A stretch of DNA of 18,158 bases, taken from the NCBI GenBank assembly GCA_029939085.1, contig JAOZTQ010000005.1, forward strand, positions 1 to 18,158, read 5' to 3'. Position 1 is the first letter of the stretch; every line of letters starts with the position of its first letter. The position numbers and the translations under genes were made by a program. The DNA is from Candidatus Nanopelagicales bacterium. Lineage in GTDB: Bacteria; Actinomycetota; Actinomycetes; S36-B12; GCA-2699445. Below are positions 1 through 7,736 of the stretch, piece by piece. Below the pieces are notes generated by a model. That model saw only the letters and a list, made by a program, of their open reading frames with translations, was not told the DNA's origin and did no database searches.

Positions 1-296
1 TCGTCGTGCATGATGAGATCGACCTACCTTTCGCCGGCTTACGACTGAAGTTTGGCGGCGGCGATAACGGTCACAATGGTTTGAAAAGCATCCGTCGTTC
101 ACTCGGTCATGGTGATTGGTATCGCATCCGGGTGGGAGTTGGCCGCGGCAGGGGAGACACTGCGGGGCATGTTCTCTCCGGCTTCAGCGGAGCTGAACGA
201 AAAGAACTTCCAGCGCTGCTCGATCGCGCTGCGGAATCGGCTGAGTCACTGATATCGGATGGGCTGGCCACGGCTCAGAACCACTTCAATCAATGA
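1..296 (+). CDS. pth: Peptidyl-tRNA hydrolase, C-terminal part (5' end outside window)
   Basis: Pth releases stalled peptides from peptidyl-tRNA in the cytoplasm so the tRNA can be reused. The frame is open from the left edge (codons in phase from base 3) and ends at TGA 294-296. The visible part reads VVHDEIDLPFAG, then GGGDNGHNGLKS, then a DWYRIRVGVGR segment. These match the family's HDE/DL substrate-binding strand, the conserved GGGxxGHNGLKS loop and the RxRxGIGRP segment. About 97 codons are present, roughly half of a normal 190-residue Pth; the N-terminal part with the catalytic His is off the edge. GTG at 6 is an internal Val codon, not the start. pth upstream of mfd is the usual actinobacterial order. 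Confidence 0.95.
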   Translation, partial: VVHDEIDLPFAGLRLKFGGGDNGHNGLKSIRRSLGHGDWYRIRVGVGRGRGDTAGHVLSGFSGAERKELPALLDRAAESAESLISDGLATAQNHFNQ

Positions 297-312
297 TGCA
301 TTTTGAGGGCGG

Positions 313-318
313 TAGGCT
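313..318 (+). promoter_or_regulatory. -10 element of a leaderless promoter for the CysQ-like gene
   Basis: TAGGCT lies exactly 6 bases before the GTG start at 325. The TAnnnT-N6-RTG spacing is typical of actinobacterial leaderless promoters, where transcription begins at the first base of the start codon. No ribosome binding site precedes the GTG. No good -35 element was seen. Confidence 0.55.
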
Positions 319-324
319 GCCCAG

Positions 325-1125
325 GTGACAACAGAACCAACACCAGATCCCTCCCAGTTGGATGCCGCTACCGCTGTTGCGGCTGAAGCGGGCGAACTAC
401 TCGCCGCCATTCGGCTGGAAGCGGGTGATATTCCAAGTGACGATAAGACCGCGCTCAAAGCGTTACGAGATCGTGCGGACAGCCGTTCGCAAGAACTCAT
501 CGCATCGCGGATGGTGTTGGCGCCCGGACAAGCGATGTTGAGCGAAGAAGCGGTCGATGATGAGCGGCGGCTCGACGCCCGCCAGGTCTGGATCATTGAC
601 CCGCTTGATGGCACCTGGGAGTACGGACAAGGCCGCCCTGATTGGGCAGTGCACATTGCGCTGTATGACACTTCGACAGGTCGCATGCTGATCGGGATTG
701 TGGATCTACCAGCTCAGGATCTGGTCCGCACATCAGCTGATCCTGATCCGGAGTTGCCTGCGCTACCAACGGATCGACCGATTCGAGTGGTTGCTTCGCG
801 AACTCGGCCACCCGCTGATTTAGATGCCATCGTCGATCGCCTAGCCAACCGATTGGATCGGGAAGTCGAGGTCGTCAACGTTGGTTCAGTGGGAGCGAAG
901 GTCAACGAGATTCTCTTGGGTCGAGCTGAGGCCTATCTGCACGATACGGGCTTCTACGAATGGGATTTGGCTGCACCGCTCGCGGTGGCCAAGCACTACG
1001 GCTTGGTTTGCGATCACTGGGACGGTTCCGAAGTGGTGTTCAATCAGATGCCCCCTTTCGTCAAAAATGTGTTCGTCTCTCGCCCGGAGATCGCGGCGGA
1101 GCTTCGTGCGAGTCTTCACGGGTGA
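325..1125 (+). CDS. cysQ: Inositol-monophosphatase-superfamily phosphatase, CysQ-like (3'(2'),5'-bisphosphate nucleotidase)
   Basis: A 266-residue cytoplasmic Mg-dependent phosphatase. CysQ enzymes remove the 3' phosphate of PAP/PAPS, by-products of sulfate assimilation. All superfamily metal-site motifs are present: SEE at residues 73-75, DPLDGT at 92-97 and WDLAAP at 213-218. The DPLDGT..Y..GRPDWAVHIAL version resembles actinobacterial CysQ more than the inositol or histidinol phosphatases, but the substrate is inferred from family resemblance only. The GTG start is supported by a -10-like TAGGCT 6 bases upstream, implying a leaderless mRNA. The gene sits 28 bases after pth. No sulfate assimilation gene is visible nearby. 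Confidence 0.85.
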   Translation: MTTEPTPDPSQLDAATAVAAEAGELLAAIRLEAGDIPSDDKTALKALRDRADSRSQELIASRMVLAPGQAMLSEEAVDDERRLDARQVWIIDPLDGTWEYGQGRPDWAVHIALYDTSTGRMLIGIVDLPAQDLVRTSADPDPELPALPTDRPIRVVASRTRPPADLDAIVDRLANRLDREVEVVNVGSVGAKVNEILLGRAEAYLHDTGFYEWDLAAPLAVAKHYGLVCDHWDGSEVVFNQMPPFVKNVFVSRPEIAAELRASLHG

Positions 1126-1150
1126 GCGTGCTCTCGAGCCGGTCGTTGGG

Positions 1151-1164
1151 TGGCATGCGAGGAT
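1151..1164 (+). promoter_or_regulatory. Probable extended -10 promoter upstream of mfd
   Basis: TGGCATGCGAGGAT contains an extended -10 (TGC followed by GAGGAT). An identical 14-base block lies before the ftsB-like gene at 9061-9074. Transcription would start near 1171, leaving a leader of roughly 50 bases before the favoured mfd start at 1219. Confidence 0.45.
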
Positions 1165-1218
1165 TGAAAGCGCGCCATTAGGCAAATATTGACGCAAAGC
1201 ATGAGTCTGGAGTTGACG

Positions 1219-4200
1219 ATGCCCGATTTCCCCGGTGCATCCGAGATCGTTTTTTCAGACCAGTCACCAATATCGCCGGATGCTGACGGAGCTCATCAGG
1301 TTGTCGCGACCGAGGGAGCGGTTGGCGCCGTACTTTCGTTGCAGCAGGCGCCTTTGTTGGTTGTGACCGCGACGGGTCGGGAAGCTGAAGACCTGGTCGA
1401 CGAGCTGGCATTTTGGAAGCCGGAGTGGCGTGTGGCCAGATTCCCCGCATGGGAGACATTGCCGCACGAAAGAATCTCCCCATCGGCCGATATCGTCGGT
1501 CAGCGACTATCTGTGCTGCGTCGATTGCAGCACCCAGAACCGGACCTTCCTGGAGCTGGACCGATAGATGTCGTGGTGGCGTCAGTACGGGCCTTAATGC
1601 AGCCGGTGGCTACAGAAACACTTTCGACACTGCCACTTCGGCTAGAGCCTCACGGTGACGTCGACCCAGTGGAGCTGGCGGCCAAACTCGTTGAGTTTGG
1701 CTACGAACGCTGTGACCTTGTGGAACGGCGCGGTCAGTTTGCAGTTCGCGGCGGCATCATCGACATTTTCCCGCCCATCGCCGAACATCCGCTCCGGATC
1801 GAGTTGTGGGGTGACACCATCGATGAAATGCGATGGTTCGCGGTGGCGGATCAGCGCTCACTAGACACCGTCACGACGCCAATCCTGCTACCCCCGGCCC
1901 GAGAGCTCTTGGTAACTGAGGAGCTGCGTGATCGAGCTCAAACTGCAGCCGCTGATCATCCCGAGTCCCGTGAGGATCTACTTCAAATTGGTGAAGGTCT
2001 CACGATTCCAGGTATGGAAGCCTTCGCTCCAACACTGTCCGAGCGTATGGTGAGCCTTCCCGAGCTGTTACCGGCAAGTACAACCAGCATCACCGTCGAA
2101 CCGCAACGGGTCGCGGGGCGTAGTGAAGACGCCTTAGGGACAGCGCAAGAGTTTGCAGCAGCTGCATGGTCAACTGCCAGTGGTGGGGGCGAGGCTCCCG
2201 TTGTAGCCCAGGACGGTGTGCTGCTGTCTTGGGATCAGTTACAAGATCTGCTGCCCAACCGCCAATCGATCACCGCACTGCGAGATGCATCGGCCACGGC
2301 AGTAGACACTGGGCTACAACCCGTAGGCCCGTTTCCAGGTTCAGCGGAAGCCCTTAGTGAAGTGCAGCAGCGTGCAGCAAGTGGTTGGCGGATCATGATC
2401 GTTGCCGCGGGTTCGGGTAGCGCGGATCGGCTGGCAGAGGTCCTGCGTGAGGCCGATGTGCCGGCGACCCGAGAGCAACAGAAGTTTCAGCCGGGTGTCG
2501 TTCAGATCCTGGTAGGAAGACTCCGCACCGGATTCCAGAGTCAGGAAGCCAAACTGGCGGTCTATGCGGGTTCGGATTTGACTCGTCGCCCGGCGAGTCG
2601 ATCGGTCAACCGGGGCAAGTTGCCTGCCCGTCGGCGTCATCAAGTTGACCCGTTGTCTTTACAACCTGGTGATTTCATCGTCCACGAAAAGCACGGCGTC
2701 GGTCGGTACATCGAGATGATTCACCGGGATGTGCGCGGGGCCGACCGGGAGTTCTTGGTGGTGGAATACGCACCGGGTAAACGAGGCTTCCCACCTGATC
2801 GACTCTTCATCCCCACCGATCAGTTGCAGTCGGTTACGCGCTACGTAGGTGGGGAAGAACCCCGCGTGAACAAACTAGGTGGCTCGGACTGGGAAAAGGC
2901 AAAAGGTCGGGCTCGAAAAGCAGTTAAGGACATTGCAGCGGAACTAGTCAGGCTCTACGCCGCTCGTCAGGCAGCACCCGGGCACGCGTTTGGTCCGGAT
3001 ACGCCGTGGCAACGTGAGCTGGAAGATGCCTTTGAGCACATCGAGACCGCAGATCAGATGTCGAGTATCGACGAAGTTAAATCCGATATGGAAAAGCCTG
3101 TGCCGATGGATCGTCTGGTCTGTGGTGATGTGGGCTACGGCAAAACTGAAATCGCTGTTCGGGCTGCATTCAAGGCAATTCAGGACGGTAAGCAGGTGGC
3201 GGTCCTGGTCCCGACGACTTTATTGGTACAGCAACACCTGCAAACTTTCGGTGAAAGATTCAGCGGTTTTCCGATTCGGGTGGCAGCACTGAGTCGATTC
3301 CAAAGCGATAAGGAATCGAAGCACATCATCGAAGAGCTTGCCGAAGGCAAGATTGATGTCGTCATTGGCACGCACCGCTTACTTGCTCCTCAAATTAGCT
3401 ACCGCGATCTAGGGCTCGTGATCGTGGATGAGGAGCAGCGGTTCGGTGTCGAACATAAGGACCACTTGAAGGCGCTTCGTGCCGATGTTGACATGCTCGC
3501 GATGTCTGCCACTCCGATCCCACGCACCCTGGAAATGGCCATAACGGGTATCCGCGAGATGTCCACAATTGCCACGCCACCAGAGGAGCGCCTACCGGTG
3601 CTCACCTATGTAGGCAGCTATGACGAGCGGCAAGTCACCGCAGCGATTCATCGCGAACTTCTGCGCGAGGGACAGGTCTTCTTCGTCCACAACCGAGTTG
3701 AGTCGATAGACCGCACCGCCCGGAGATTGTCCGAGTTGGTGCCCGAAGCGAATATTGCTGTCGCACATGGTCGTATGCCAGAAAACCAACTGGAACAGGT
3801 CGTACTCGATTTCTGGGAAGGCCGAATCGATGTTCTGGTGTGCACCACCATCGTTGAATCAGGTATTGATATCGCCAATGCGAATACGCTCATCGTCGAT
3901 CGAGCCGAAAATATGGGTCTGAGCCAGTTGCATCAACTCAGGGGACGAGTTGGCCGGTCCCGTAGCCGTGCTTACGCCTATTTTCTGCACTCACCGGATC
4001 AGTCATTGAGTGAGACCGCGCATGAGCGGCTGTCCACGATTGCGCAAAATACTGACTTGGGTTCTGGAATGCAGGTTGCGTTGAAGGACTTAGAGATCAG
4101 GGGGGCAGGCAATCTGCTGGGGGGAGAGCAAAGTGGTCATATCGCTGATGTGGGCTTCGATCTCTACGTGCGACTCGTCGGTGAAGCATTAAGTGAGTTC

Positions 4201-4689
4201 AAGGGAGAACCAAAGTCGGTCGATACCGAAGTGCGTATCGATTTACCCGTGGATGCCCACATTCCAGAAGAGTACGTTCCCGAGGAGCGACTCCGACTTG
4301 AGGCGTATCGGCGTCTAGCTGCGGCAAAGACCGATCAAGATATCGACGAGATGGTCGCGGAACTTACCGACCGTTACGGCCAACCACCAAACGAAGTAAC
4401 CAGCATGATTGACGTTTCCAGGTTGAGGATCCTGGCTCGACGAGCAGGTTTGGACGAGATTCTGCTGACTGGTACCCGTGTGAAGTTCCACCCAGTGGAA
4501 CTTCCAGAGTCTCGGCGGGTTCGACTCTCGCGGTTATATCCTGGTGGCTTGGTCAAGCCCGCGACTCGACAGATGCTGGTGCCACCGCCAATGAATGGCC
4601 GTGAAGTAGCCACCGGCGCTATTGTGCTGGACTGGGCCACACAGGTGGTCAAGACTGTGATTCTGAACGAACCTGTTGGAGAAGAGTGA
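1219..4689 (+). CDS. mfd: Transcription-repair coupling factor (Mfd)
   Basis: Mfd displaces RNA polymerase stalled at DNA lesions and recruits UvrA for nucleotide excision repair. The 1156-residue product has the full family layout: a UvrB-like N-terminal region (about 30-200), the RNA-polymerase-interacting domain (about 475-560, DFIVHEKHGVGRY), an SF2 ATPase core with Walker A GDVGYGKT (636-643), DEEQ (737-740) and SATPIPRT (763-770), a helicase C-terminal domain, and the TRCF C-terminal domain (about 1000-1100). I prefer ATG 1219 because GGAG at 1209-1212 is spaced 6 bases before it. In-frame ATG 1201 and TTG 1189 are alternatives without a clear ribosome site. The stop overlaps the GTG codon upstream of the following lipoprotein gene, so the downstream genes are probably co-transcribed. 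Confidence 0.96.
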   Translation: MPDFPGASEIVFSDQSPISPDADGAHQVVATEGAVGAVLSLQQAPLLVVTATGREAEDLVDELAFWKPEWRVARFPAWETLPHERISPSADIVGQRLSVLRRLQHPEPDLPGAGPIDVVVASVRALMQPVATETLSTLPLRLEPHGDVDPVELAAKLVEFGYERCDLVERRGQFAVRGGIIDIFPPIAEHPLRIELWGDTIDEMRWFAVADQRSLDTVTTPILLPPARELLVTEELRDRAQTAAADHPESREDLLQIGEGLTIPGMEAFAPTLSERMVSLPELLPASTTSITVEPQRVAGRSEDALGTAQEFAAAAWSTASGGGEAPVVAQDGVLLSWDQLQDLLPNRQSITALRDASATAVDTGLQPVGPFPGSAEALSEVQQRAASGWRIMIVAAGSGSADRLAEVLREADVPATREQQKFQPGVVQILVGRLRTGFQSQEAKLAVYAGSDLTRRPASRSVNRGKLPARRRHQVDPLSLQPGDFIVHEKHGVGRYIEMIHRDVRGADREFLVVEYAPGKRGFPPDRLFIPTDQLQSVTRYVGGEEPRVNKLGGSDWEKAKGRARKAVKDIAAELVRLYAARQAAPGHAFGPDTPWQRELEDAFEHIETADQMSSIDEVKSDMEKPVPMDRLVCGDVGYGKTEIAVRAAFKAIQDGKQVAVLVPTTLLVQQHLQTFGERFSGFPIRVAALSRFQSDKESKHIIEELAEGKIDVVIGTHRLLAPQISYRDLGLVIVDEEQRFGVEHKDHLKALRADVDMLAMSATPIPRTLEMAITGIREMSTIATPPEERLPVLTYVGSYDERQVTAAIHRELLREGQVFFVHNRVESIDRTARRLSELVPEANIAVAHGRMPENQLEQVVLDFWEGRIDVLVCTTIVESGIDIANANTLIVDRAENMGLSQLHQLRGRVGRSRSRAYAYFLHSPDQSLSETAHERLSTIAQNTDLGSGMQVALKDLEIRGAGNLLGGEQSGHIADVGFDLYVRLVGEALSEFKGEPKSVDTEVRIDLPVDAHIPEEYVPEERLRLEAYRRLAAAKTDQDIDEMVAELTDRYGQPPNEVTSMIDVSRLRILARRAGLDEILLTGTRVKFHPVELPESRRVRLSRLYPGGLVKPATRQMLVPPPMNGREVATGAIVLDWATQVVKTVILNEPVGEE

Positions 4690-4697
4690 GGAACAGC

Positions 4698-5345
4698 ATG
4701 AAACTCCTGGCTAGTTGGCGACGCGTTCTAGCGGCCACGGTGCTAACTGTTTCCGGGGCCGTGGCGGCTACCGGATGTGGCACTGCAGAAGCGGGTAGTG
4801 CCGCCGTTGTGGGGTCGGAGGTACTTTCTGAATCGCAAGTCGCGGCCTATGTCCAGGAAATCAACGAGATCACCGGTGCGCCACAGGATGAACCGAACGC
4901 TCAGTTGGTGCTCATCGTCGTCAACCGCAACGTGCAGCACGATTTGGTTGCTCAGGCGGGGATCGACGCGGATGTGGTTATTTCAGCCGGAGAGATAGAT
5001 GCGGCGTACCAGGAGGTTTTAGAGGCAAACGGCGGTGAGGAGCAACTTCTCGCAGCCGCAGCGCAGAGCGGAATCGCGCCCAGCATGATCAAGCGAGATA
5101 TCGAAACGCAGCTGATCGCGTTGCAGTTGGGTGAACGAGTAAATGCTGAGTTGTCGCCGCAGGAACAGCAACAGGTGCTGATCCAAGCTCTCGGGCAATT
5201 TTCTGAAGAGATTGGTGTTGAAGTTGCACCGAAGTACGGGCAATGGAACCCGGCAGAACTGAGTATCGCGCCACCGGAAAACCCAGTGAGCAAGCGCGTC
5301 GAGCCACTTGTGCCGGAGGATGCGCTCCAAATCCCCGCCCAATGA
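4698..5345 (+). CDS. SurA-N-domain-like lipoprotein
   Basis: A 215-residue exported lipoprotein. The signal peptide has basic residues (WRR, 7-9), a hydrophobic stretch (10-23) and a lipobox A-T-G-C with the lipidated Cys at residue 27. The mature part starts with a GSEVLSESQVAAYVQEIN segment and continues as helical sequence resembling the N-terminal domain of SurA-type chaperones. I see no parvulin isomerase domain. Actinobacteria commonly carry such a protein between mfd and mazG. ATG 4698 is preferred because GAGGA (4688-4692) lies 5 bases upstream; GTG 4686, overlapping the mfd stop, would add four residues. The stop overlaps the mazG start (ATGA). The role in folding of exported proteins is inferred from the domain. 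Confidence 0.75.
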   Translation: MKLLASWRRVLAATVLTVSGAVAATGCGTAEAGSAAVVGSEVLSESQVAAYVQEINEITGAPQDEPNAQLVLIVVNRNVQHDLVAQAGIDADVVISAGEIDAAYQEVLEANGGEEQLLAAAAQSGIAPSMIKRDIETQLIALQLGERVNAELSPQEQQQVLIQALGQFSEEIGVEVAPKYGQWNPAELSIAPPENPVSKRVEPLVPEDALQIPAQ

Positions 5346-6016
5346 CCTTGGACAATCCGCAAGATCAGTCGCAACTGTTGCGACTGGTGGCGGTTATGGA
5401 TCAGTTGAGGTCGCCTGGGGGTTGCCCATGGGATGCCGAGCAGACTCACGAGTCACTAGTGGAGTACTTGATTGAGGAGTGTTACGAGACGATTGAGGCC
5501 ATCGAAGCTGGCGACGATGAGGATCTCAAAGAAGAACTAGGTGACCTTTTGTTGCAAGTGGTTTTTCACGCTCGCATCAGTGAGGAGTCATCGGCCGGTT
5601 GGGGTATCGAGGAAGTTGCGGCCGGTATCGCAGATAAGCTCATTCGACGTCACCCCCATGTGTTTGGCGACGCCTCGGCAGCAGATGCTGCCGAGGTTGC
5701 GGATAACTGGACCAAACTCAAAGCGGCTGAAAAATCCCGCACCTCAGCGGTTGATGGTGTCCCCACGGCCCTGCCAGCGCTCAGCCTGATTCAGAAATCT
5801 TGGCGGCGAGCGAAAGAAAGTGGAGTTGAACTGAGACCACGGCAATTGGATTTTGCGCCGGCAGATCCCGACGAAATGGCCGAACAGTTGTTGGCTCTGG
5901 CTGTTCATGCTGAGGCCAATGGTTGGGATGCCGAAGGGCTGCTCCGGGGTGCTGGCCGGGGGCTACACGACGAAATCCGTAGGGTCGAGGCGCAGCAGGA
6001 CGGTCACGGGGACTAA
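5342..6016 (+). CDS. mazG: Nucleoside triphosphate pyrophosphohydrolase MazG
   Basis: MazG hydrolyses NTPs, including damaged ones, to NMP and pyrophosphate and acts as a cytoplasmic house-cleaning enzyme. The 224-residue protein carries the family opening GGCPWDAEQTHESL (26-39) and the metal-binding set EECYE (45-49) plus ELGD (65-68). VDGVPTALPAL and QKSWRRAKESG mark the linker and the start of the second domain. The C-terminal domain is short and lacks an obvious second metal motif; E. coli MazG has 263 residues. ATG 5342 overlaps the preceding stop as ATGA, which decides the start. The longer open frame from 5243 lies inside the lipoprotein gene and encodes nothing MazG-like. Confidence 0.92.
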   Translation: MTLDNPQDQSQLLRLVAVMDQLRSPGGCPWDAEQTHESLVEYLIEECYETIEAIEAGDDEDLKEELGDLLLQVVFHARISEESSAGWGIEEVAAGIADKLIRRHPHVFGDASAADAAEVADNWTKLKAAEKSRTSAVDGVPTALPALSLIQKSWRRAKESGVELRPRQLDFAPADPDEMAEQLLALAVHAEANGWDAEGLLRGAGRGLHDEIRRVEAQQDGHGD

Positions 6017-6019
6017 AGT
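6014..6019 (+). promoter_or_regulatory. Possible -10 element for the DUF885 gene, overlapping the mazG stop
   Basis: TAAAGT includes the mazG stop codon TAA and lies 7 bases before GTG 6027, fitting a leaderless promoter. There is no clear -35, so this may only add to read-through transcription from upstream. Confidence 0.35.
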
Positions 6020-6026
6020 CGAGCAC

Positions 6027-7682
6027 GTGTTCGGCAAAGGCATTCACTCACCAGAGGACCGTAGGTTCGCTGGCCTTGCGGCTGCCGTGGTGGATGATCT
6101 GTTGGCGCGCGATCCGGCACGTGCTACTCGAGTGGGAGACCACCGATTCGATGACCGGCTGCCCGATCCGAGCAGTGATGGCACTGACGAATACGCGCGA
6201 GTATTGCAGCGTCATGCCACCTTTTTAGGCTCAGTAGATGCACGGGCATTGAGTCGGGTCGCCGCGGCGGATTTGGCAGTGCTGCGTTCGGGTGTCGCAG
6301 CGCGTTTGTTTGATATGACCAAAATCCGACCGCATCTGTGGAACCCACTGGTATGGAATCCGAGTGAAGCCCTCTACACGTTGATTTCGAGAGACTTCGC
6401 GCCGGCGTCAGAGCGCGCCGAGTCGCTCATTAGTCGTCTCAACGGTGTTCCCGAGTTATTGGAGAATTCACGGCACACCTTGGGAGAGATGCCGGTCGTG
6501 CATATCGACACGGCCATCGCGCGATTCAGCGCTATCACGCCCATGTTGGCGGATATGCCTACCGAGATGGCCGAACATCCGGGTGTCTCGGATGCAGTCG
6601 AGTCGGCGGTAGCGGCCGTCAATGATCAGATCGACTGGTTACGTGGACGACTGTCGGCGGCTCGAATCAGTCCGGCACTAGGTCCGGAACTGTATGCGGG
6701 TGTTTTGCAGTACCACCTCGATTCAGCTCCCGATCCCGACTTACTGCTCGCAGATGCAGAAAATGCTTTAGAGGAAGTCTTGGACGGGCTTGCCAGCGCC
6801 TCAGCGAAGTATTTGCGGGGGAGCATGGCGGATCGTTCGGTCATTCCGAAAGCGCTGAATCGGCTTGATCGAGATGACGCGATCAGTGGTGACATCCTCG
6901 AACTGTCAGGAGAGGCACTTGCGGCGGCAAGTGAGTTTGTTGAGGCACAAGATCTCGTCACAATCCCTGATATCGATATCCAGATCGAGTTTATGCCCGC
7001 TGTGCGCCGGGGAGTTTTTCCCATTCATTGCAATGCTCCCGGTCCGCTCGAGCAGCTACCGCTGCCGACCATTTTGGGTGTTGCCCCTCGACCCGGCGAT
7101 AGCGCCACTGTCGGATACGCCTGGCACCACCGGGAATACAGCCGCCAGCTAGTACACAACCTGATGGCGCATGTCGGAGTCCCGGGACATGCGCTTCAGC
7201 AGGCTCGGGCGAACGAGGTAACGGCGCCATCGGCAGCTCGCGCGGCACTACCCAGCAGCCTTTTTGTAGAGGGTTGGGCGGTATACGCCGAGGAGTTCAT
7301 GGCCCAAAGCGGATTCACCGTGCCGGGCGAAGATCAAGCGGCTCTACAGATCCAGCAACTTCGCATGAAGTTACGCACCATCATCAGCACCATCTTGGAT
7401 GTCCGAGTGCATACCCGCGGTATGACGGAAGCTGAAGGTCGGCGGTTACTCGCGACACGAGGTTTCCTGTCGGAAGTAGAAATCCCGGGAACTTGGCGTC
7501 GCGCGCAGACGACGTATGGCCGGCTTTCGGCATATTTCCTTGGTCATCGGCAGGTAAAAGGCATTGTGGATGCGGTCGCCCAACACCAGCGGACATGGCG
7601 CATAAGTCAAGTGCATGATGCGGTACTCGCACACGGATCAGTGCCGCCTCGGGTGCTCCCCTCATTGGTTGGGTTGGAATAG
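6027..7682 (+). CDS. DUF885 family protein (putative metallopeptidase-like, altered motif)
   Basis: A 551-residue protein, close to the usual length of DUF885 proteins. Characteristic C-terminal segments are visible: VPGHALQQARANEV (385-398) and FVEGWAVYAEEF (413-424). Family members usually have a HEaxPGHxxQ motif resembling a zinc-peptidase site. Here it reads HVGVPGH (382-388), so both His remain but the Glu is Val. The second motif's Glu residues (415, 422) are kept. No signal peptide or membrane segment is evident. GTG 6027 is the first start after mazG ends and gives the normal family length; the open frame runs further upstream only inside mazG. The substrate is unknown, and activity is doubtful given the missing Glu. 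Confidence 0.82.
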   Translation: MFGKGIHSPEDRRFAGLAAAVVDDLLARDPARATRVGDHRFDDRLPDPSSDGTDEYARVLQRHATFLGSVDARALSRVAAADLAVLRSGVAARLFDMTKIRPHLWNPLVWNPSEALYTLISRDFAPASERAESLISRLNGVPELLENSRHTLGEMPVVHIDTAIARFSAITPMLADMPTEMAEHPGVSDAVESAVAAVNDQIDWLRGRLSAARISPALGPELYAGVLQYHLDSAPDPDLLLADAENALEEVLDGLASASAKYLRGSMADRSVIPKALNRLDRDDAISGDILELSGEALAAASEFVEAQDLVTIPDIDIQIEFMPAVRRGVFPIHCNAPGPLEQLPLPTILGVAPRPGDSATVGYAWHHREYSRQLVHNLMAHVGVPGHALQQARANEVTAPSAARAALPSSLFVEGWAVYAEEFMAQSGFTVPGEDQAALQIQQLRMKLRTIISTILDVRVHTRGMTEAEGRRLLATRGFLSEVEIPGTWRRAQTTYGRLSAYFLGHRQVKGIVDAVAQHQRTWRISQVHDAVLAHGSVPPRVLPSLVGLE

Positions 7683-7692
7683 TCGCTAGGGT
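7665..7692 (+). promoter_or_regulatory. Promoter of eno
   Basis: TTGGTT (7665-7670), a 16-base spacer and TAGGGT (7687-7692) form a plausible sigma-70-type promoter. It overlaps the end of the DUF885 gene. Transcription would start near 7699, giving a leader of about 38 bases that begins with a small AGTCG/CGACT hairpin (7699-7711) and ends in the ribosome site AGAGGAG (7725-7731). Confidence 0.55.
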
Positions 7693-7736
7693 GGTGCGAG
7701 TCGCGCCGACTAGGTGAGCCGAAAAGAGGAGCCACT

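Noticed and set aside
246..686. Long antisense open frame (146 codons) opposite the CysQ-like gene
   Set aside because: It runs opposite a gene with all catalytic motifs, has no recognisable domain, is Ser/Arg-rich in the way of antisense shadows, and has no promoter or ribosome site.
4952..5449. Antisense open frame (165 codons) across the lipoprotein-mazG junction
   Set aside because: It spans two well-supported overlapping genes on the other strand and resembles no family I know.
5853..6026. In-frame 5' extension of the DUF885 frame into mazG
   Set aside because: The extension encodes the out-of-frame translation of conserved mazG sequence; GTG 6027 with a -10-like element gives the family length.
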